Source: Omphiscola glabra (Eukaryota; Mollusca; Gastropoda; Lymnaeidae). From it: a DNA stretch of 64,000 nucleotides. Positions 1 to 12,159 of the stretch are shown here, one piece after another. The position numbers and the translations under genes are program-made. The notes beneath the pieces were generated by a model. It saw only the letters and a list, made by a program, of their open reading frames with translations, was not told the origin of the DNA and did not search any database. The stretch is taken from positions 19,513,813 through 19,577,812 of the forward strand of contig OZ024807.1 of the NCBI GenBank assembly GCA_964017045.1. The letters run 5' to 3'. The stretch's first letter is position 1. The number at the start of each line of letters is the position of its first letter.

Positions 1-1028
1 ACACCCCCAGTACAAGTCTCCATGTCGTGTATCCAGGACAACCACATCCATTGACAACTAGGCTATCACATTACACGTCTTACTGTCCTGACTATACCCA
101 ACATCCATTGACAATTATATCATCAAACTACACGTTTTCCCATCGGAACACAACTCTTTATTTAAACCACACAGCCATGTCAAATATCCATGGATAACAC
201 AGTGTTTCCCAACTTTTTTAACCCACGTCCCAATTATGGCTGTAATATGTTCACTTTATTGTTCATATTTTTCGTTTCCTTATCTTATAATAAAGTTATC
301 ATAGATAAATATGGCGGAAAGCAATGAGTAAATGTGGTCATAAGAGAAGATGATATTAGATGTAGAAAGGGGAAACAACGACTAAAAGGGATGTTTCAAA
401 TAAGATGAATGGACATTCATACCTGTCAGCTTACAATGCAAACTAAAAGAACTTCCTAGCAACGCCCTCCCCCTTTTTTTTTTACGATGCGTTGTTTGAA
501 TTATTTGTCAGAGGGTCTTTGGGTAAAGACGCGGTATCCACCACTTAGCACTAAGCATACTAAATCACAAGTGTTCATGATAAGCTAGTGGGTATAAATT
601 GATTGTGTCTCGTCGCCGTAACTTATTTGTTATGAGAGGATGATAACACGTTGTGTTATATTTAGTTGAACAATGTTTACGAATTGCTCGTAGTGAGATA
701 AAATATATACAAAAAAAAAATAATGATGCTATATATTAAAGAGGTGTGGTATTCATTATTTTCAAATACGGATTCATGTGTGAAGTTCTAAAAACGGTGT
801 GGTTTCTTGAATAATAAAATATTAAATCTTTGTTATAAACAGATTGTGGCCAATCTAAGTAAACAGCCAATGTACCTCGCTTTTCTAGGTCTGAATTCGG
901 GGAGAAATAATTAAACAAACTTATAAAGTGTTATAAGAATTCGAAAACTACTAAACATTGAAGCAAAGTCCCAAGCGTTATAAACGTACATGTAAGACCT
1001 GTAAAGACAAATATGCCATTGTAAAAAA
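1..1028. other. upstream flank of glycosyltransferase gene
   Basis: AT-rich DNA with no convincing coding region. It should hold the 5' UTR and promoter of the gene that starts at 1029, but I see no unambiguous TATA box or splice acceptor that would fix a transcription start. The 60-codon minus-strand frame at 736-918 shows no family resemblance and is probably chance. Confidence 0.5.
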
Positions 1029-4000
1029 ATGGAGTGCATACGAAGTTATTGCAGTAAAAATGTTTTAGTGCTGAGCGTGTTTTCTATATGCGCTGTGTCA
1101 TATGTTTTCTTAATGAATGGCAATTATAACTTTGCATATGAATCGCATTTTGACCCGATTGAACTTAAAGGAAGCACGAACCTAAACAATAACAGATCGA
1201 TGTTTTATGATAGAGACAAACACATGACGGATACAAATTCAACCAGCCTGTATATTCAACATATTTCTAGTTTATTTCAATTTACAGAAGTTAGTTGTTC
1301 AAGATTAATAGCCGGAGACCAACATTACACGGACAATTTGGTAAAAATAGTTCCAACGGTTAAAGGATCTCTCAGTGATGACGACTACATGAATTTAACT
1401 GAAGACTGTGAAACGTTTCGAAAAATTAGAGGTTACATAATTTCGAGCTTAACGGAAGAAGAAAAAGAGTTTCCCATCGCGTACTCCATAATAGCGTTTA
1501 AAAACTCAGAGATGGTGGAGCGCCTCATGCGGTCCATCTACAGACCCCAAAACTATTACTGCATCCACGTGGATATGAAGTCATCAGATTCGTTTCTGCT
1601 GGCGGTGTCAGCTGTTTCTAAATGCTTTGCTAATGTTTTCCTCACGTCGGAAAGAAGCAACGTTTATTGGGGGACCTACACCGTATTAGAACCAGAGCTG
1701 TCTTGTTTGAAGGAACTTTGGCGTTACAGGAAATGGAAATATTTCATAAACCTGACGGGACAGGAGTTTCCATTGAAGACGAATTTCGAGCTCGTTAAAA
1801 TTCTAAAAGCTTACAATGGTGCTAATAATATTGAAGGCGTTGTAAAACGGTAAGTTATTTGAATGTTCTTAAATCATCTAACTACTTGTAGTTATATTTT
1901 TCATGAAATAAATTTTGAATATACTCTTTAAGAATCATTTTGAAATTTCTCTTTTCTTCATTTGTGTCTTTTTTTTTCTATACCATAAAACGTTTAAGGC
2001 TAACACCTTTTTTTTCTCTTTACAATATTATTTTCAATTGTAATATACATATATACAGAGGCGTAACAACGGCTTGTCATTGGGGCAGTTGACAAGGGCG
2101 CCGGCCTGCGCCTGTTCAAAAGGGCGCCGCAGAATGTCTAATTTTTAAATGTTTATTATTTAAAAAATAAATTAGCCAAGGGCGCCAAAAACCCAGTTAC
2201 GCCCCTGCATATATTTAGAGGGAATAAAGGTCTTTAGAAAAAAAAAAAAAGTAATGTTTTTGATTATCTTTTTTATATTTTTTTAATATGTTGATGTGTT
2301 AATTATTTTTTTATTGTATTCATGTATTTATTATTATTATTTTTTTTTTTTTGTGAGTGTTGGTGGGGTGTCAAAGTGTTAGAATCCATGACAGTCTATT
2401 TTGTGCCAGGTGGACTATCACAGTGATACAAAAGTCAAACGGTTAGTACGGTAGTAATGTGCAGGTGGTTAGTAGAGCAGGGGAGATCAAAGGGGAAAGA
2501 CCAGTGATGCGTGTGTAGCTTTGTTTCTCTTTTTTTTTTTTTTCTTTCCCAGACGCCCGTGTTAAAAAAAGTGGGGGTCTGTGGCTAAGCATGTTAGCAG
2601 AACCCTCCATACTAATAGCACTTAGCGGCCCTGGTGTTCATTAGCCTAAATTGTAATAGATAACAACGTTTATAATTAATAACTGGAATTTGTGGACTGT
2701 TTACAGTGTATTCCAAGTTCCAAACATCCCTAGACAACAAAGCCAAATTCGTGACAGGGGGTTGTAACATATATAGAAATTTAAAGAAAATACATATAAT
2801 AATAATAAAAACGTGTATTTACTTTAGACCAATACGTTCATAACTCCGTATTGTAAAATTGAAATCACAATATTGCAAGCAGAAGATTTCAACTATGTTT
2901 CTTTTTTTTTATTACCTTTTTTTTAAAGTTGACAATTGGAATGAAGAGAAAAATGAAATTGGCTTCGGGCGTAGAATGTCTATCTGTTGGATAGCCAATA
3001 TTGTGTTTACATGATCAACTTTCAGATATGTCTGACCTTCTTTCACCGGCCCTGGACAAGATGTACTTTTACACAAGAGTATTAAAGACTGTCTTTTTTT
3101 ACGTCATGCTTCAGCTCTCTGTCTCACATACAAGTCGTATTGTTATTAGTAGTTACATCCCTGTCATAAGCCGCTTACATTCAAAATTCGCGCAATGTTC
3201 AAATTGTGACTTTATGCGCCCAAAGGTCTAACGCATCGGTAAACTTCCTATGTGAGGTGTAAATAGTATTATTTATAAAAGGAAAACAAATCTTTTTATT
3301 AGACATAATCAACCAGTAATTTACTAGTAGAGATGAAAAAAGAGTTCACTTATTAAGAATAAAGTGTAAATAAGTATTTTCTTTACTTCAATGCAACAGC
3401 GAAATACAATCTTAAAATGGATGTGGGCTGAAAATGATTAGGTTTGCATTTCAATGAACAATAGTGAAAAGAATAGGTGGGTGTGTAAAAGGTCAGGAAA
3501 GTAGTGTAGAAAGCGAATAATGAGGGGGGAAATTAAACAGCTTGCTAATGTTTAAGGATTATGCATGCGTCGACTTGTGTTTTTTTTTAACATTTAAATG
3601 GGGAAAACGTATTTATCGAATGAGCAAACTAGCAAACAATCTGATACATTATTTAAAGTGTAATACGACAACACCATAAAAAAAAAACTACAAAAAAGTG
3701 GAGTGCGTCAAGAACATGTTTGTAAAAAATCAAACTAGTCTGAGAAATGTGTGTAATGAAAAAAAAAAACAAGTTATAACTCTTAGTTTCTCTATCATTA
3801 CTTTTCAATAGCTTCCTTTTTAACCTACTTACAAGAATATTTAGATGGTTTATGAAATGAATGATATAAATTGGATGATTTTGTATTATATTTATTGCAT
3901 TCTATTATTTACACCATACTGCTTAGTATTATTTATTGTTTTAAATAATATATATGTATAAATATGAGTGTATATACTATGCATAAGTGTGTGTGTTTCT

Positions 4001-6898
4001 TCCCCAGAGCTAATGAAGACCGATGGAAAAACAGACCACCTCCATTTGGTTTACGTCCAGTCAAGGGATCGGTCCATGTAACAATCAGCAGGTAGTGTTA
4101 TCAGTTATTTTTTGTTTAAAAAGAGTATTATTAAAAATTGTAACAAATCAAACCTTTATCACGTATCTACTCAATGTCCATGAATTTGTTCCTCCCCTCT
4201 CCAACTTTCCACACTTGTTGAACACAAACGTTTATGTTTTTGTAGACATAAATTGAATGCATTTATTTGATGAGCATTTATAATTTATCAGGCGAAACAG
4301 AGTTAGGTTTGGGAAGATAAAACAGAGTTAGGTTTGGGAAGATAAAACAGAGTTAGGTTTGGGAAGATAAAACAGAGTTAGGTTTGGGAAGATAAAACAG
4401 AGTTAGGTTTGGGAAGATAAAACAGAGTTAGGTTTGGGAAGATAAAACAGAGTTAGGTTTGGGAAGATAAAACAGAGTTAGGTTTGGGAAGATAAAACAG
4501 AGTTAGGTTTGGGAAGATAAAACAGAGTTAGGTTTGGGAAGATAAAACAGAGTTAGGTTTGGAAAGATAAAACAGAGTTAGGTTTGAGAAGATAAAACAG
4601 AGTTAGGTTTGGGAAGATAAAACAGAGTTAGGTTTGGGAAGATAAAACAAAGTTAGATTTGGGAAGATAAAACAGAGTTAGGTTTGGGAAAGATTGATAG
4701 TGAATTTAAACCACTGAATTTCCGCTGTGCATTTCTTATTGCTATTCAAAGAAAAGTTAGGGTTATAAAACATTATTTTTGAATCTTTAACAATATAATC
4801 AACAATCTCCTTGGCATATTTGTTATTTAACATTCAAGCACCCTAAATAGACAGCTATTCCAAAAAAGTTTTTAGTAGCAATGTTAAGCCAAATCAAATC
4901 TATGCGAAATAATTTATGGGTTTATAAAATATAAATGAGATATTTTTAAATCATTTGTTCCTCCTCCAGAAGTTTCGTCGACTTTGTGCTACATAACGAG
5001 ACGGCACAAGCTGTTCTTAACTGGTCCAAGACAATCGGCGTACCAGATGAGGGCTTCTTTTCAACATTAAATTATAACCCTCAGTTGGGGGTGAGGGGAA
5101 CGTATCGCGGTATGTCAACATTTGTTAAAATGTTAAGAATTTCTGAGGAGTAACATACCTAATGTTTCTGGCGCCCCGAAGAGACCACATTTTTGGACAC
5201 CAGTACCCATAGAGAAATGCCATGAACTATGTCGTAAATGTCGCAAATAAACGTATAGAACAAAAAATTAAACCAGGGGTAAACGCTCCCCTTCCCCTAC
5301 ACTTTTCTCAAGTGTTTCGTTCCTATAACATATTTTACTGCATACGTACATTGTTAAATGAGAAAATATTTCAATAGTTCAGAGATAGTCATTCAAGTTG
5401 AGGAAAGACATGTTTACGCCTGTGAATGATCTTTATTGTTTTATACCAATGGTTCTCAACATGTTGGTTGCGACACCTTTGGGAGTCGCACGACCCATTC
5501 CCAGGGGTCGCGTAGGACCATCAGAAAACGCATTTGCTCTACAGTTATGAAGTAGTAAGGGAATTAATTTCGTGGCTAAGGGTTGCCACAATGTGAGGAA
5601 ATGTATTAAAGGATCGCGGCATTAGGAAGTTTGAGAACCACTGTTTTATACAATCAACGCACACGGTATTATATGTGGGGCACGTCTAATACTCAAAACA
5701 ATAAATGTGTTTCTTTCCTTACTGTAATCTAGTTTTGAAAAACTCTACTGCTGTCGATAACATTTATGGCGACCACTCAAGTTTTTGCTTCTTGCTATTC
5801 TTATTTTTTCGTTTCTGCTGATAAAGGCTCTCAGCCGTAACAACTTTTTTATTGTCCTGTCTTTCTGTGTCAAGCTCCCATATACCATATTTTTCTATTT
5901 CCTTCACACTGCTTGAATGCAGTACTTCATTTATTACAAAACTATACAAACTCAATCAGCGCAACAGAGCAGCCAACGTTTTTTAAGTCAATGTTTGCAG
6001 TTTTGATGAACATATTTATTAAAAGATAAATAAATAAAATAATTGTAGGCTTAAAGGCAGCGCTTCTCAAACTGTGGGTCGCGACCACGTTTGGGGTCGA
6101 AACACCCTTTCCCATAGGTCACTTAAGACCATCGGAAAATGCCAGTGCTCTCCAGGTTGCAACATAAATAATTTTGTTGCTGAGGGTCGCCACAACACGA
6201 GGAACTGGTTTAAAGGGTCACAGCATTAGGAAGGTTGAGAACCGCTGCTTTAAAGCTTGGGAAAAAAAGATTATATGCACGCCTAGAATATAATTTTGTA
6301 GGCATAACGTTCATGCTTTATGTTTAACCAACTGCTAACAGCTTACACATTTCGACTATAAGAATTACTCGAGGTGCACCAGATTGTGCTAAGAGTGGCT
6401 ATGTGGTACTACCATGATAACAATGTTTTTTTGTGTAGGTGATCCAGATGAAATGAAATACTTCTTGACAAGATATAAAATATGGTACGGCGGCAATGGC
6501 CAGTGTGCCGGTCGCTCGGTGAGTGCAGTGTGCATACAAAGTACAGGTAAATATTACTTCATTTATCGATGCCTTAAATGTTAACACATTCTAAATTAAA
6601 TTTAACTTTGCATTAAAATATATTATATTATATCAATTCTTTGTATTACGCTAATATATATGTTTAATTATTAATATATAGTTAATAAACGTACTCTTTT
6701 TCGCCAGGTGACCTACATCGACTCGGTCAGGCCAAGCACCTATTTGCCAACAAGTTCTACATAGAAGAAGACCGTGTTGTCATTGGATGCCTGGAGGAGA
6801 AATTGTTCAACGACACACGGGATGAATACATGGGGACTAAAACTTTTAATGAAAGTTACTATGCAAATTTAGACTTTGTGAAAAATCAAATAATTTAA
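1029..6898 (+). CDS. beta-1,6-N-acetylglucosaminyltransferase (core-2/I-branching, GCNT family), 5 exons
   Basis: A Golgi type II membrane enzyme expected to add beta-1,6-linked GlcNAc branches to O-glycans or poly-LacNAc. CDS exons are 1029-1849, 4008-4091, 4970-5109, 6439-6546 and 6708-6898, all with GT-AG borders. The phases close to 1344 nt (447 aa plus stop), normal for the family. A signal anchor lies at about residues 11-30. The Branch domain (PF02485 type) starts near residue 150 with FPIAYSIIAFKNSEMVERLM, followed by YYCIHVDMKS, VYWGTYTVLEPELSCL and LTGQEFPL, all typical GCNT blocks. Exon 3 carries the PDEGFFSTL segment matching the PDEYLWATI region of vertebrate enzymes. Exon 4 carries SVSAVCI and exon 5 HRLGQAKHLFANKF, matching the C-terminal conserved block. 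The ATG at 1029 is chosen because it precedes the signal anchor. Intron 2 holds a 25-bp minisatellite and intron 3 two SPIN-like elements. Which branching activity it has cannot be told from sequence. Confidence 0.93.
2056..2207. mobile_element. hAT-type MITE in intron 1
   Basis: Short non-autonomous DNA transposon. Terminal inverted repeats read CAGAGGCGTAAC on the left and GTTACGCCCCTG on the right. Flanking 8-bp target duplications are CATATATA (2048-2055) and CATATATT (2208-2215), 7 of 8 identical, which fits hAT transposition. It belongs to the same family as the element at 29723-29860, sharing the GGGCGCC-rich interior. Confidence 0.8.
4296..4692. repeat. 25-bp minisatellite, about 16 copies, intron 2
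   Basis: Head-to-tail 25-bp units containing GAGTTAGGTTTGGGAAG. They are almost identical: a few single-base variants lie near the right end (about 4561-4660). It lies wholly inside intron 2 of the glycosyltransferase gene. The uniformity suggests recent expansion and probable length polymorphism. Confidence 0.95.
5447..5643 (+). mobile_element. SPIN-like hAT MITE, perfect 8-bp TSD
   Basis: The left end reads CAATGGTTCTCAACATGTTG and the right end GGAAGTTTGAGAACCACTG. Internal landmarks are GGGGTCGCGTAGGACCATC and the GGTTGCCACAATGTGAGGAA block. Both target-site copies are TTTTATAC (5439-5446 and 5644-5651). The ends and internal blocks match what I know of SPIN (Space Invader) non-autonomous hAT elements. 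It lies in intron 3 of the glycosyltransferase gene. Confidence 0.85.
6058..6247 (+). mobile_element. SPIN-like hAT MITE, second copy
   Basis: Starts CAGCGCTTCTCAAACTGTGG followed by GTCGCGACC, and ends GGTTGAGAACCGCTG. Internal AAGACCATCGGAAAA and GGGTCGCCACAACACGAGG blocks are SPIN hallmarks. Target-site copies are imperfect (CTTAAAGG and CTTTAAAG), so this insertion is older than, or more mutated than, the copy at 5447. Same intron and same orientation as that copy. Confidence 0.82.
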
Positions 6899-6949
6899 TT
6901 GATCTTTGACAGTGTCTTTGATACTGACATTATCATGTTTTTTTTATTT

Positions 6950-7510
6950 TATAAGAAACAATTTATCATATTCGTCCTCTTGGTTTTAGAATTTGTTGTA
7001 TGGTATGCTTATTTATTTATTTTTTTAAAGTAAGGAAATAATAATTAAACACTTGAACATGTGAAAAATATTTACAAACTCATGTTTTTCTTGTAAAAAT
7101 AGGCTTAAATTGTGTTACTTAATACCGTTACTCGTTTCTCTTAAAATTACGGAACCGCCCACACATTTTCATTATCTACATTTGGCGATTTCATTTCAAT
7201 ATTTGAACTGCTTTGAATCAATGGCTATCAATGTTATTTATTTTATCTTGGTTTTAGATCATCTTGTATGGTATTTTTATTTATTTGTTTATGTATGTGT
7301 TGGTTTTTTTTAAAGTAATGAAACAATAATTAAACACATATACATGGGCCAAATGGTTATAAATTTATGTTTTGCTTATGAAAATAGGCATATATTTTTG
7401 TAACTATATGTACTTGTTTTTCTTAAAATAACGGAACCGCCTACCACATTACATTAGCTACATTTGGCTGTTTCATTTCAATATTTCAACTGCATCGAAT
7501 CGATGGCTTT
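6950..7510. repeat. internal tandem duplication downstream of glycosyltransferase stop
   Basis: Two diverged copies of about 270 bp, roughly 6950-7222 and 7237-7510. Each contains CTTGGTTTTAGA, a run of AATAATTAAACAC, ACGGAACCGCC and a TTTCATTTCAATATTT block in the same order. Probably lies in the 3' UTR or just beyond it. No open frame is conserved between the copies. Confidence 0.75.
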
Positions 7511-8074
7511 GTAGGAACATACATATTTCTTCCTCCACTGATGAGTCTAACTATTTAAAAAAAAAAAAAAAATTATATATACAATTTTCATAAACTATAT
7601 GGGTATATTATTTGGAATAATTGAGTGCGTTAAAATATAAGTTTCAGTAGTATATTGCCATTGGTTAATAATTATGAAAAATTGGAGATAAAAAGGCAAG
7701 AAATCAGCTATCACTGCCCTTGCAATGCACTAAACTGTTTTTAAAAAATTAAGTATACATAAATGTATAGTTTTTTCACACAAACATTTGCAGAAATCTA
7801 ACCTTATACATATCACGTGACTGATAGTATCGTTGGCACGGAAGAGAGGTAATCGATCAGTTTCCTGTTGATTGGCGTTAACATGACGACTGAGATCCAA
7901 TGTGCACTGTTATCTGAATATTGGAAGGCTATAAAAGTGGTCGATTTAATTACGCTGTTGTGCTTTTGGCCAGGGTCAGTCTTTGGGGTGTGCGACCTGT
8001 TCCTTCTCTCAGGGTGCCGTTGCAATAGGGGCGCCTGGTGCGTCATTTTAATATTTAAATTTCCTTAGTTTATT

Positions 8075-8280
8075 ATAGTGAATTGTGAACCTCGTGACCG
8101 GGGTCAGACTATAGTGGTTAAGAAAGGGTTTACTACTCTTGCAAAGGTGTGTGAAAGTGAAAACACAAAGGTAGCAGAAATAAACATATATATCGCCCTG
8201 CATTTTCCTAGGTGGCGGCAGAGAGGAAGTGCATGGCGTAAACTAACTAGACTCCATCGCTTGCCTAGCTGAGAAGCTCA
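8075..8280 (+). repeat. interspersed repeat (pairs with 26480-26700)
   Basis: About 200 bp that matches the reverse complement of 26480-26700. Shared blocks include GTGTGAAAGTGAAAAC, CATCGCTTGCCTAG and a GTGAACCTCG block. This shows a dispersed repeat family. It is SINE-sized, but I do not see clear A and B boxes, so it is left unclassified. The ORFs across it are chance. Confidence 0.7.
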
Positions 8281-8616
8281 GTGTACAAAAAATTAGAGGA
8301 TATTAACAAAAAATAATTTTACATCCCATACCTTTCCATAGATCGACAGTCCGTATATAATGTGTGATATAAATACTGAATTTACCACGTGACTTGTAAA
8401 AGTTCACAGTAATGGCGCAACCCATGAATGAATTGTTTTTGTTTTGATTTAGTCATGTTTTTCGATGCATAGTAGTGGCGTCAAAACAAAAAATTGCGAT
8501 TCCAAAATACTCAAACCGGAACAGATTTAGGATAATGTAAATACTTCACAGGAAATGCATGTCCAAAACCTCGAGTTCGAGGTGGAATGAATCAACTAAT
8601 TCAGAAAAGGTATTAT

Positions 8617-9600
8617 AACTTTTCGTACAAATCGCTTTTCATACATCGCTGAGTTTTCATACATCGCTGAGTTTTCATACATCGTTGAGATTTCATACAT
8701 CGTTGAGTTTTCATACATCGCTGAGTTTTCATACATCGTTGAGTTTTCATACATCGTTGAGTTTTCATACATCGTTGAGTTTTCATACATCGTTGAGTTT
8801 TCATACATCGCTGAGTTTCCATACATCGTTGAGTTTTCCTACATCGTTGAGTTTTCATACATCGTTGAGTTTTCATACATCGCTGAGTTTTCATACATCG
8901 TTGAGTTTTCATACATCGTTGAGTTTTCATACATCGTTGAGTTTTCATAAATCGCAGAGTTTTCATACATCGTTGAGTTTTCATAAATCGCAGAGTTTTC
9001 ATACATCGTTGAGTTTTCATACATCGTTGAGTTTTCATACATCGTTGAGTTTTCATAAATCGCAGAGTTTTCATACATCGTTGAGTTTTCATAAATCGCA
9101 GAGTTTTCATACATCGTTGAGTTTTCATAAATCGCAGAGTTTTCATACATCGTTGAGTTTTCATACATCGCTGAGTTTTCATACATCGTTGAGTTTTCAT
9201 AAATCGCAGAGTTTTCATACATCGTTGAGTTTTCATAAATCGCAGAGTTTTCATACATCGCTGAGTTTCCATACATCGTTGAGTTTTCATACATCGTTGA
9301 GTTTTCATACATCGCTGAGTTTTCATACATCGTTGAGTTTTCATACATCGTTGAGTTTTCATACATCGATGAGTTTTCATAAAACGCAGAGTTTTCATAC
9401 ATCGTTGAGTTTTTATACATCGTTGAGTTTTCATACATCGTTGAGTTTTTATACATCGTTGAGTTTTCATACATCGTTGAGTTTTCATACATCGTTGAGT
9501 TTTCATACATCGTTGAGTTTTCATACATCGTTGAGTTTTTATACATCGTTGAGTTTTCATACATCGTTGAGTTTTCATACATCGTTGAGATTTCATACAT
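8617..9600. repeat. 18-bp satellite array, about 54 copies
   Basis: Unbroken 18-bp monomers of the form GTTTTCATACATCGTTGA. The main variants are CGCTGA and a distinct ATAAATCGCAGA type. The register never slips, and 18 is a multiple of three with no stop in the common monomer, so long frames stay open on both strands. These are a by-product of the repeat and not evidence of a protein. The ATAAATCGCAGA variant recurs at 36-bp spacing in the middle of the array, which is dimeric higher-order structure. It separates duplication copies A and B. Confidence 0.97.
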
Positions 9601-9851
9601 AAAGTTTCATTCTTAATTTGGATACTCACTCTGGGGTTTGGAACAACCGAATCGGCGTGGAAATTAATTTATTAATACCGATTTTCTTTGTCCCTCTTAC
9701 AGTTATTTCAGTAGAAAGAAAACTGAGAAAACATAAGCTTTCAGGGGCGCAAATTAGTTGGCGCAAAGCAGAAATAAAAAGAACGCATGGATCAGAAATA
9801 TTCCAGGACCCTGAAACGATTTGTGCGTAATTCAAAACTGGAAGATGTTCC

Positions 9852-10038
9852 CAGGGCCGGCCTTAGGCCACTGCAACCTTTTCGGCCGCAGTGGGCCCCG
9901 CACTTTCATAGGCCCAGCCCCGAATTTATTTTCTAATACAAAATCTTAAATTTCACTTTTTATCCTTATCCTCTACCCAGAAAGGGTCCCGCGCAAGCCG
10001 TTTCGCATAGGTCCCCGCAATTGTTAGGGTCGGCCCTG
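9852..10038. mobile_element. hAT-like MITE with GGCCGGCC ends
   Basis: The inverted ends are CAGGGCCGGCCTTAGG and TTAGGGTCGGCCCTG. Flanking 8-bp copies are GATGTTCC (9844-9851) and GGTGTTCC (10039-10046). GC-rich ends surround an AT-rich middle. A right-end fragment of a related element may lie at about 26736-26810. Confidence 0.78.
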
Positions 10039-10671
10039 GGTGTTCCTTTTGAAACAGATGAATGTCCGCATAGCATTTCTTGAGCAGATGAGATCGAGGA
10101 AGAAAGACAATGACCGTATCGATGGTGCGTGTGTAGCTTTTTGTTTTCTTTTTTAAAAGAGACCGGGGTGAGAAAATGTTTTTTTTTGGCTAAGCTTGTT
10201 AGCGGAACCCTCATTACTAATGGTACTAATCGGCCCTGGTGTTAGCTTATATTGCAGCAGATGATAACGTGTATAATTAATAACTGGACAAACTCTTGCG
10301 TCAATTCTTTGTGTAGAGTGTGTGTTCCAAATTGCCATAGACATCGAAGCCTCGCAAAACGATTCGTTACAGAGGCGCTGTTCTATATCTCCATCGATTG
10401 TTTGCAATTTAAGTGATATAACTTAAATAATAACAATAGATCAGTTTTAACAAAACGTGCATTTACTGTACACCAATACGTTCATAAAACTAGATCCATA
10501 TTGTAGAGATGGAATCACTGTGTGTCTTGCACAAGCGTTCAACTATGTTTATCTTTTTTTTTTCTTCTTTTTTTAGTATCCTTTTTTAAAAGTTAACAAT
10601 TGAAAGAAAGAGAAAAATTATATGGCTACAGGCCTGCAATCCCAATCTCTTGTGTTTACGTGATCGAAATC

Positions 10672-10875
10672 CAGTGATTCTCAACCTTTCTGCTGTCGCG
10701 CCCCTTTAATCCAGTTGCTCATGGTGTAGCGACCCCCCCCCCCCGGGCACAAAATTAGTTTCCTAGCTGCTTCATAACTGTAGAGGATTTGTGTTTTCAG
10801 GCGATCTTAGGCGACCACTGGGAAAGAAACGTTCTACCCTCAAAGGGGTCGCGACCCACTGGTTGAGAACCGCTC
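10672..10875 (-). mobile_element. SPIN-like hAT MITE, reverse orientation
   Basis: Reads CAGTGATTCTCAACCTTTCT at the left, CTGCTTCATAACTGTAGAGG in the middle, and GGGGTCGCGACCCACTGG followed by TTGAGAACCGCTC at the right. This is the opposite orientation to the copies at 5447 and 6058. The paralogous site in copy A (about 3010-3030) has no insertion, so this copy arrived after the duplication. The target-site copy is unclear. Confidence 0.82.
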
Positions 10876-11703
10876 AAATAGACGATATCTCTGACCTTCT
10901 TTCAACGGCCATGGACAGGATGTACATTTACACAAGAGGATTAGAGAAACCGCTGTCTTTTGTTACTTCCTGCTTTAGCTCACTGTCTCCTTTACATGCC
11001 GTATTGTTTATAGTAGTGATATCTCTTTCATAAGCCGCTTCCTACTTTCTCATTTTTTCGCAATTTCCAAAATGTTGACATTATCTTTACAAGTTCCTGC
11101 TACAACGAAATACAATCTTACAATGACTAAAGAAAGGAAGTGTAAAAGGGATTAGCTATAAAAGGAAAACTAATATTTTGATTAGATATATATATAACAT
11201 GTAATTTACTAGAAGAGATTATAAAAATATTCACTGATTACCAATCAATTGTAAACAACGTATCTTTACAATTTCCTGCTACAACGAAATACAATATTAC
11301 AATTAATATCTGTGTGGTACACAAACAATGGGTAGATAGGGTGTGGCCTGACAAGGATTAGGCATGTATTACAATGAACAGTTATGAAAAGGAAAGGTGG
11401 GTATGTTAAAGGTCAAGAAGGTAGTGGAGAAACGGATTAATTAAGGGAAAAAAGTAAACATCTTGCGATTGCGTCGGCTTCAACAAAAACAGTGGAGGGT
11501 AACAAGAGTATGTCTTTAATTTGTCAAACAAGCTTGTTAAATGTGTTTAATGAAAAAAATAATAAAACATGCTATAAGTTTAACCAACTGCTAACAGCTT
11601 ACACATTTCGACTATAAGAATTACTCGAGGTGCACCAGCTAGTGCTAAGAGTGGCTACGTGCTGCTACCATGATAACGATTGTTTTTTTTTTTTTTTGTG
11701 TAG

Positions 11704-12150
11704 GTGATCCAAATGAAATGAAAGACTTCCTGACAATATACAAAATATGGTACGGTGGTATTGGCCAGTGTGCCGGTCGCTCGGTGAGTGCAGTGTGCAT
11801 ACAAAGTACAGGTAAACAGAACTTCATTTATCGTTTCCTCAAATGTTAACACATTCTGAATTATTTTTAATTGTTGTAAATAAATGAGATTTTTCTAGTC
11901 CTTTTATTATGCTGGTATATATCTTTAATTATTAATATTTTGTTGAAAAACACAATCTTTATCGTCAGGTGACCTACATCGACTCGGTCAGGCCAAGCAC
12001 CTATTTGCCAACAAGTTCTACCTAGAAGAAGACCGTGTTGTCATTGGATGTCTAGAGGAGAAATTGTTCAACGATACACGAGATGAATACCTGGGGACTA
12101 AAACTTTTAATGAAAAAAATTTAGACTTTGTGAAAAATCAACTAATTTAA
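11704..12150 (+). pseudogene. duplicated GCNT exons 4 and 5 without the 5' exons
   Basis: Exon 4' is 11704-11811 and exon 5' is 11969-12150. Both keep AG acceptors, and exon 4' keeps a GT donor. Frames are open to a TAA at 12148-12150. They differ from exons 4 and 5 by a handful of codons (for example DPNEMKDFLTIYK versus DPDEMKYFLTRYK) and by a three-codon deletion near the end. Exons 1-3 are missing: exon 1 was outside the duplicated segment, and exons 2-3 were lost by an internal deletion. On its own it cannot make an enzyme. The splice phases match exon 3 of the complete gene, so it could act as an alternative 3' end of that gene. Confidence 0.85.
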
Positions 12151-12159
12151 ATAATATTT

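Larger units (their letters stand above)
2470..8050. repeat. segmental duplication, copy A (approximate limits)
   Basis: From within intron 1 of the glycosyltransferase gene to past its 3' end, this stretch aligns in order with 10065-13990. Matching blocks include 2480-3550 with 10100-11470, 6313-6898 with 11570-12150, 6899-7010 with 12150-12270, and 7660-7920 with 13700-13925. Copy A keeps exons 2-5. The borders are estimated by eye. Confidence 0.8.

Noticed and set aside
8617..9600. CRISPR-like regular repeat
   Set aside because: Repeats are directly contiguous with no unique spacers, and the DNA is eukaryotic.
8596..9602. Long ORFs on both strands of the 18-bp array (up to 338 codons)
   Set aside because: They exist only because the monomer length is a multiple of three and lacks stops. 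There is no splice, signal or family evidence.
11645..11852. Minus-strand ORFs over the duplicated exon 4'
   Set aside because: Shadows of the plus-strand exon. The same frames occur over exon 4 at 6399-6587.
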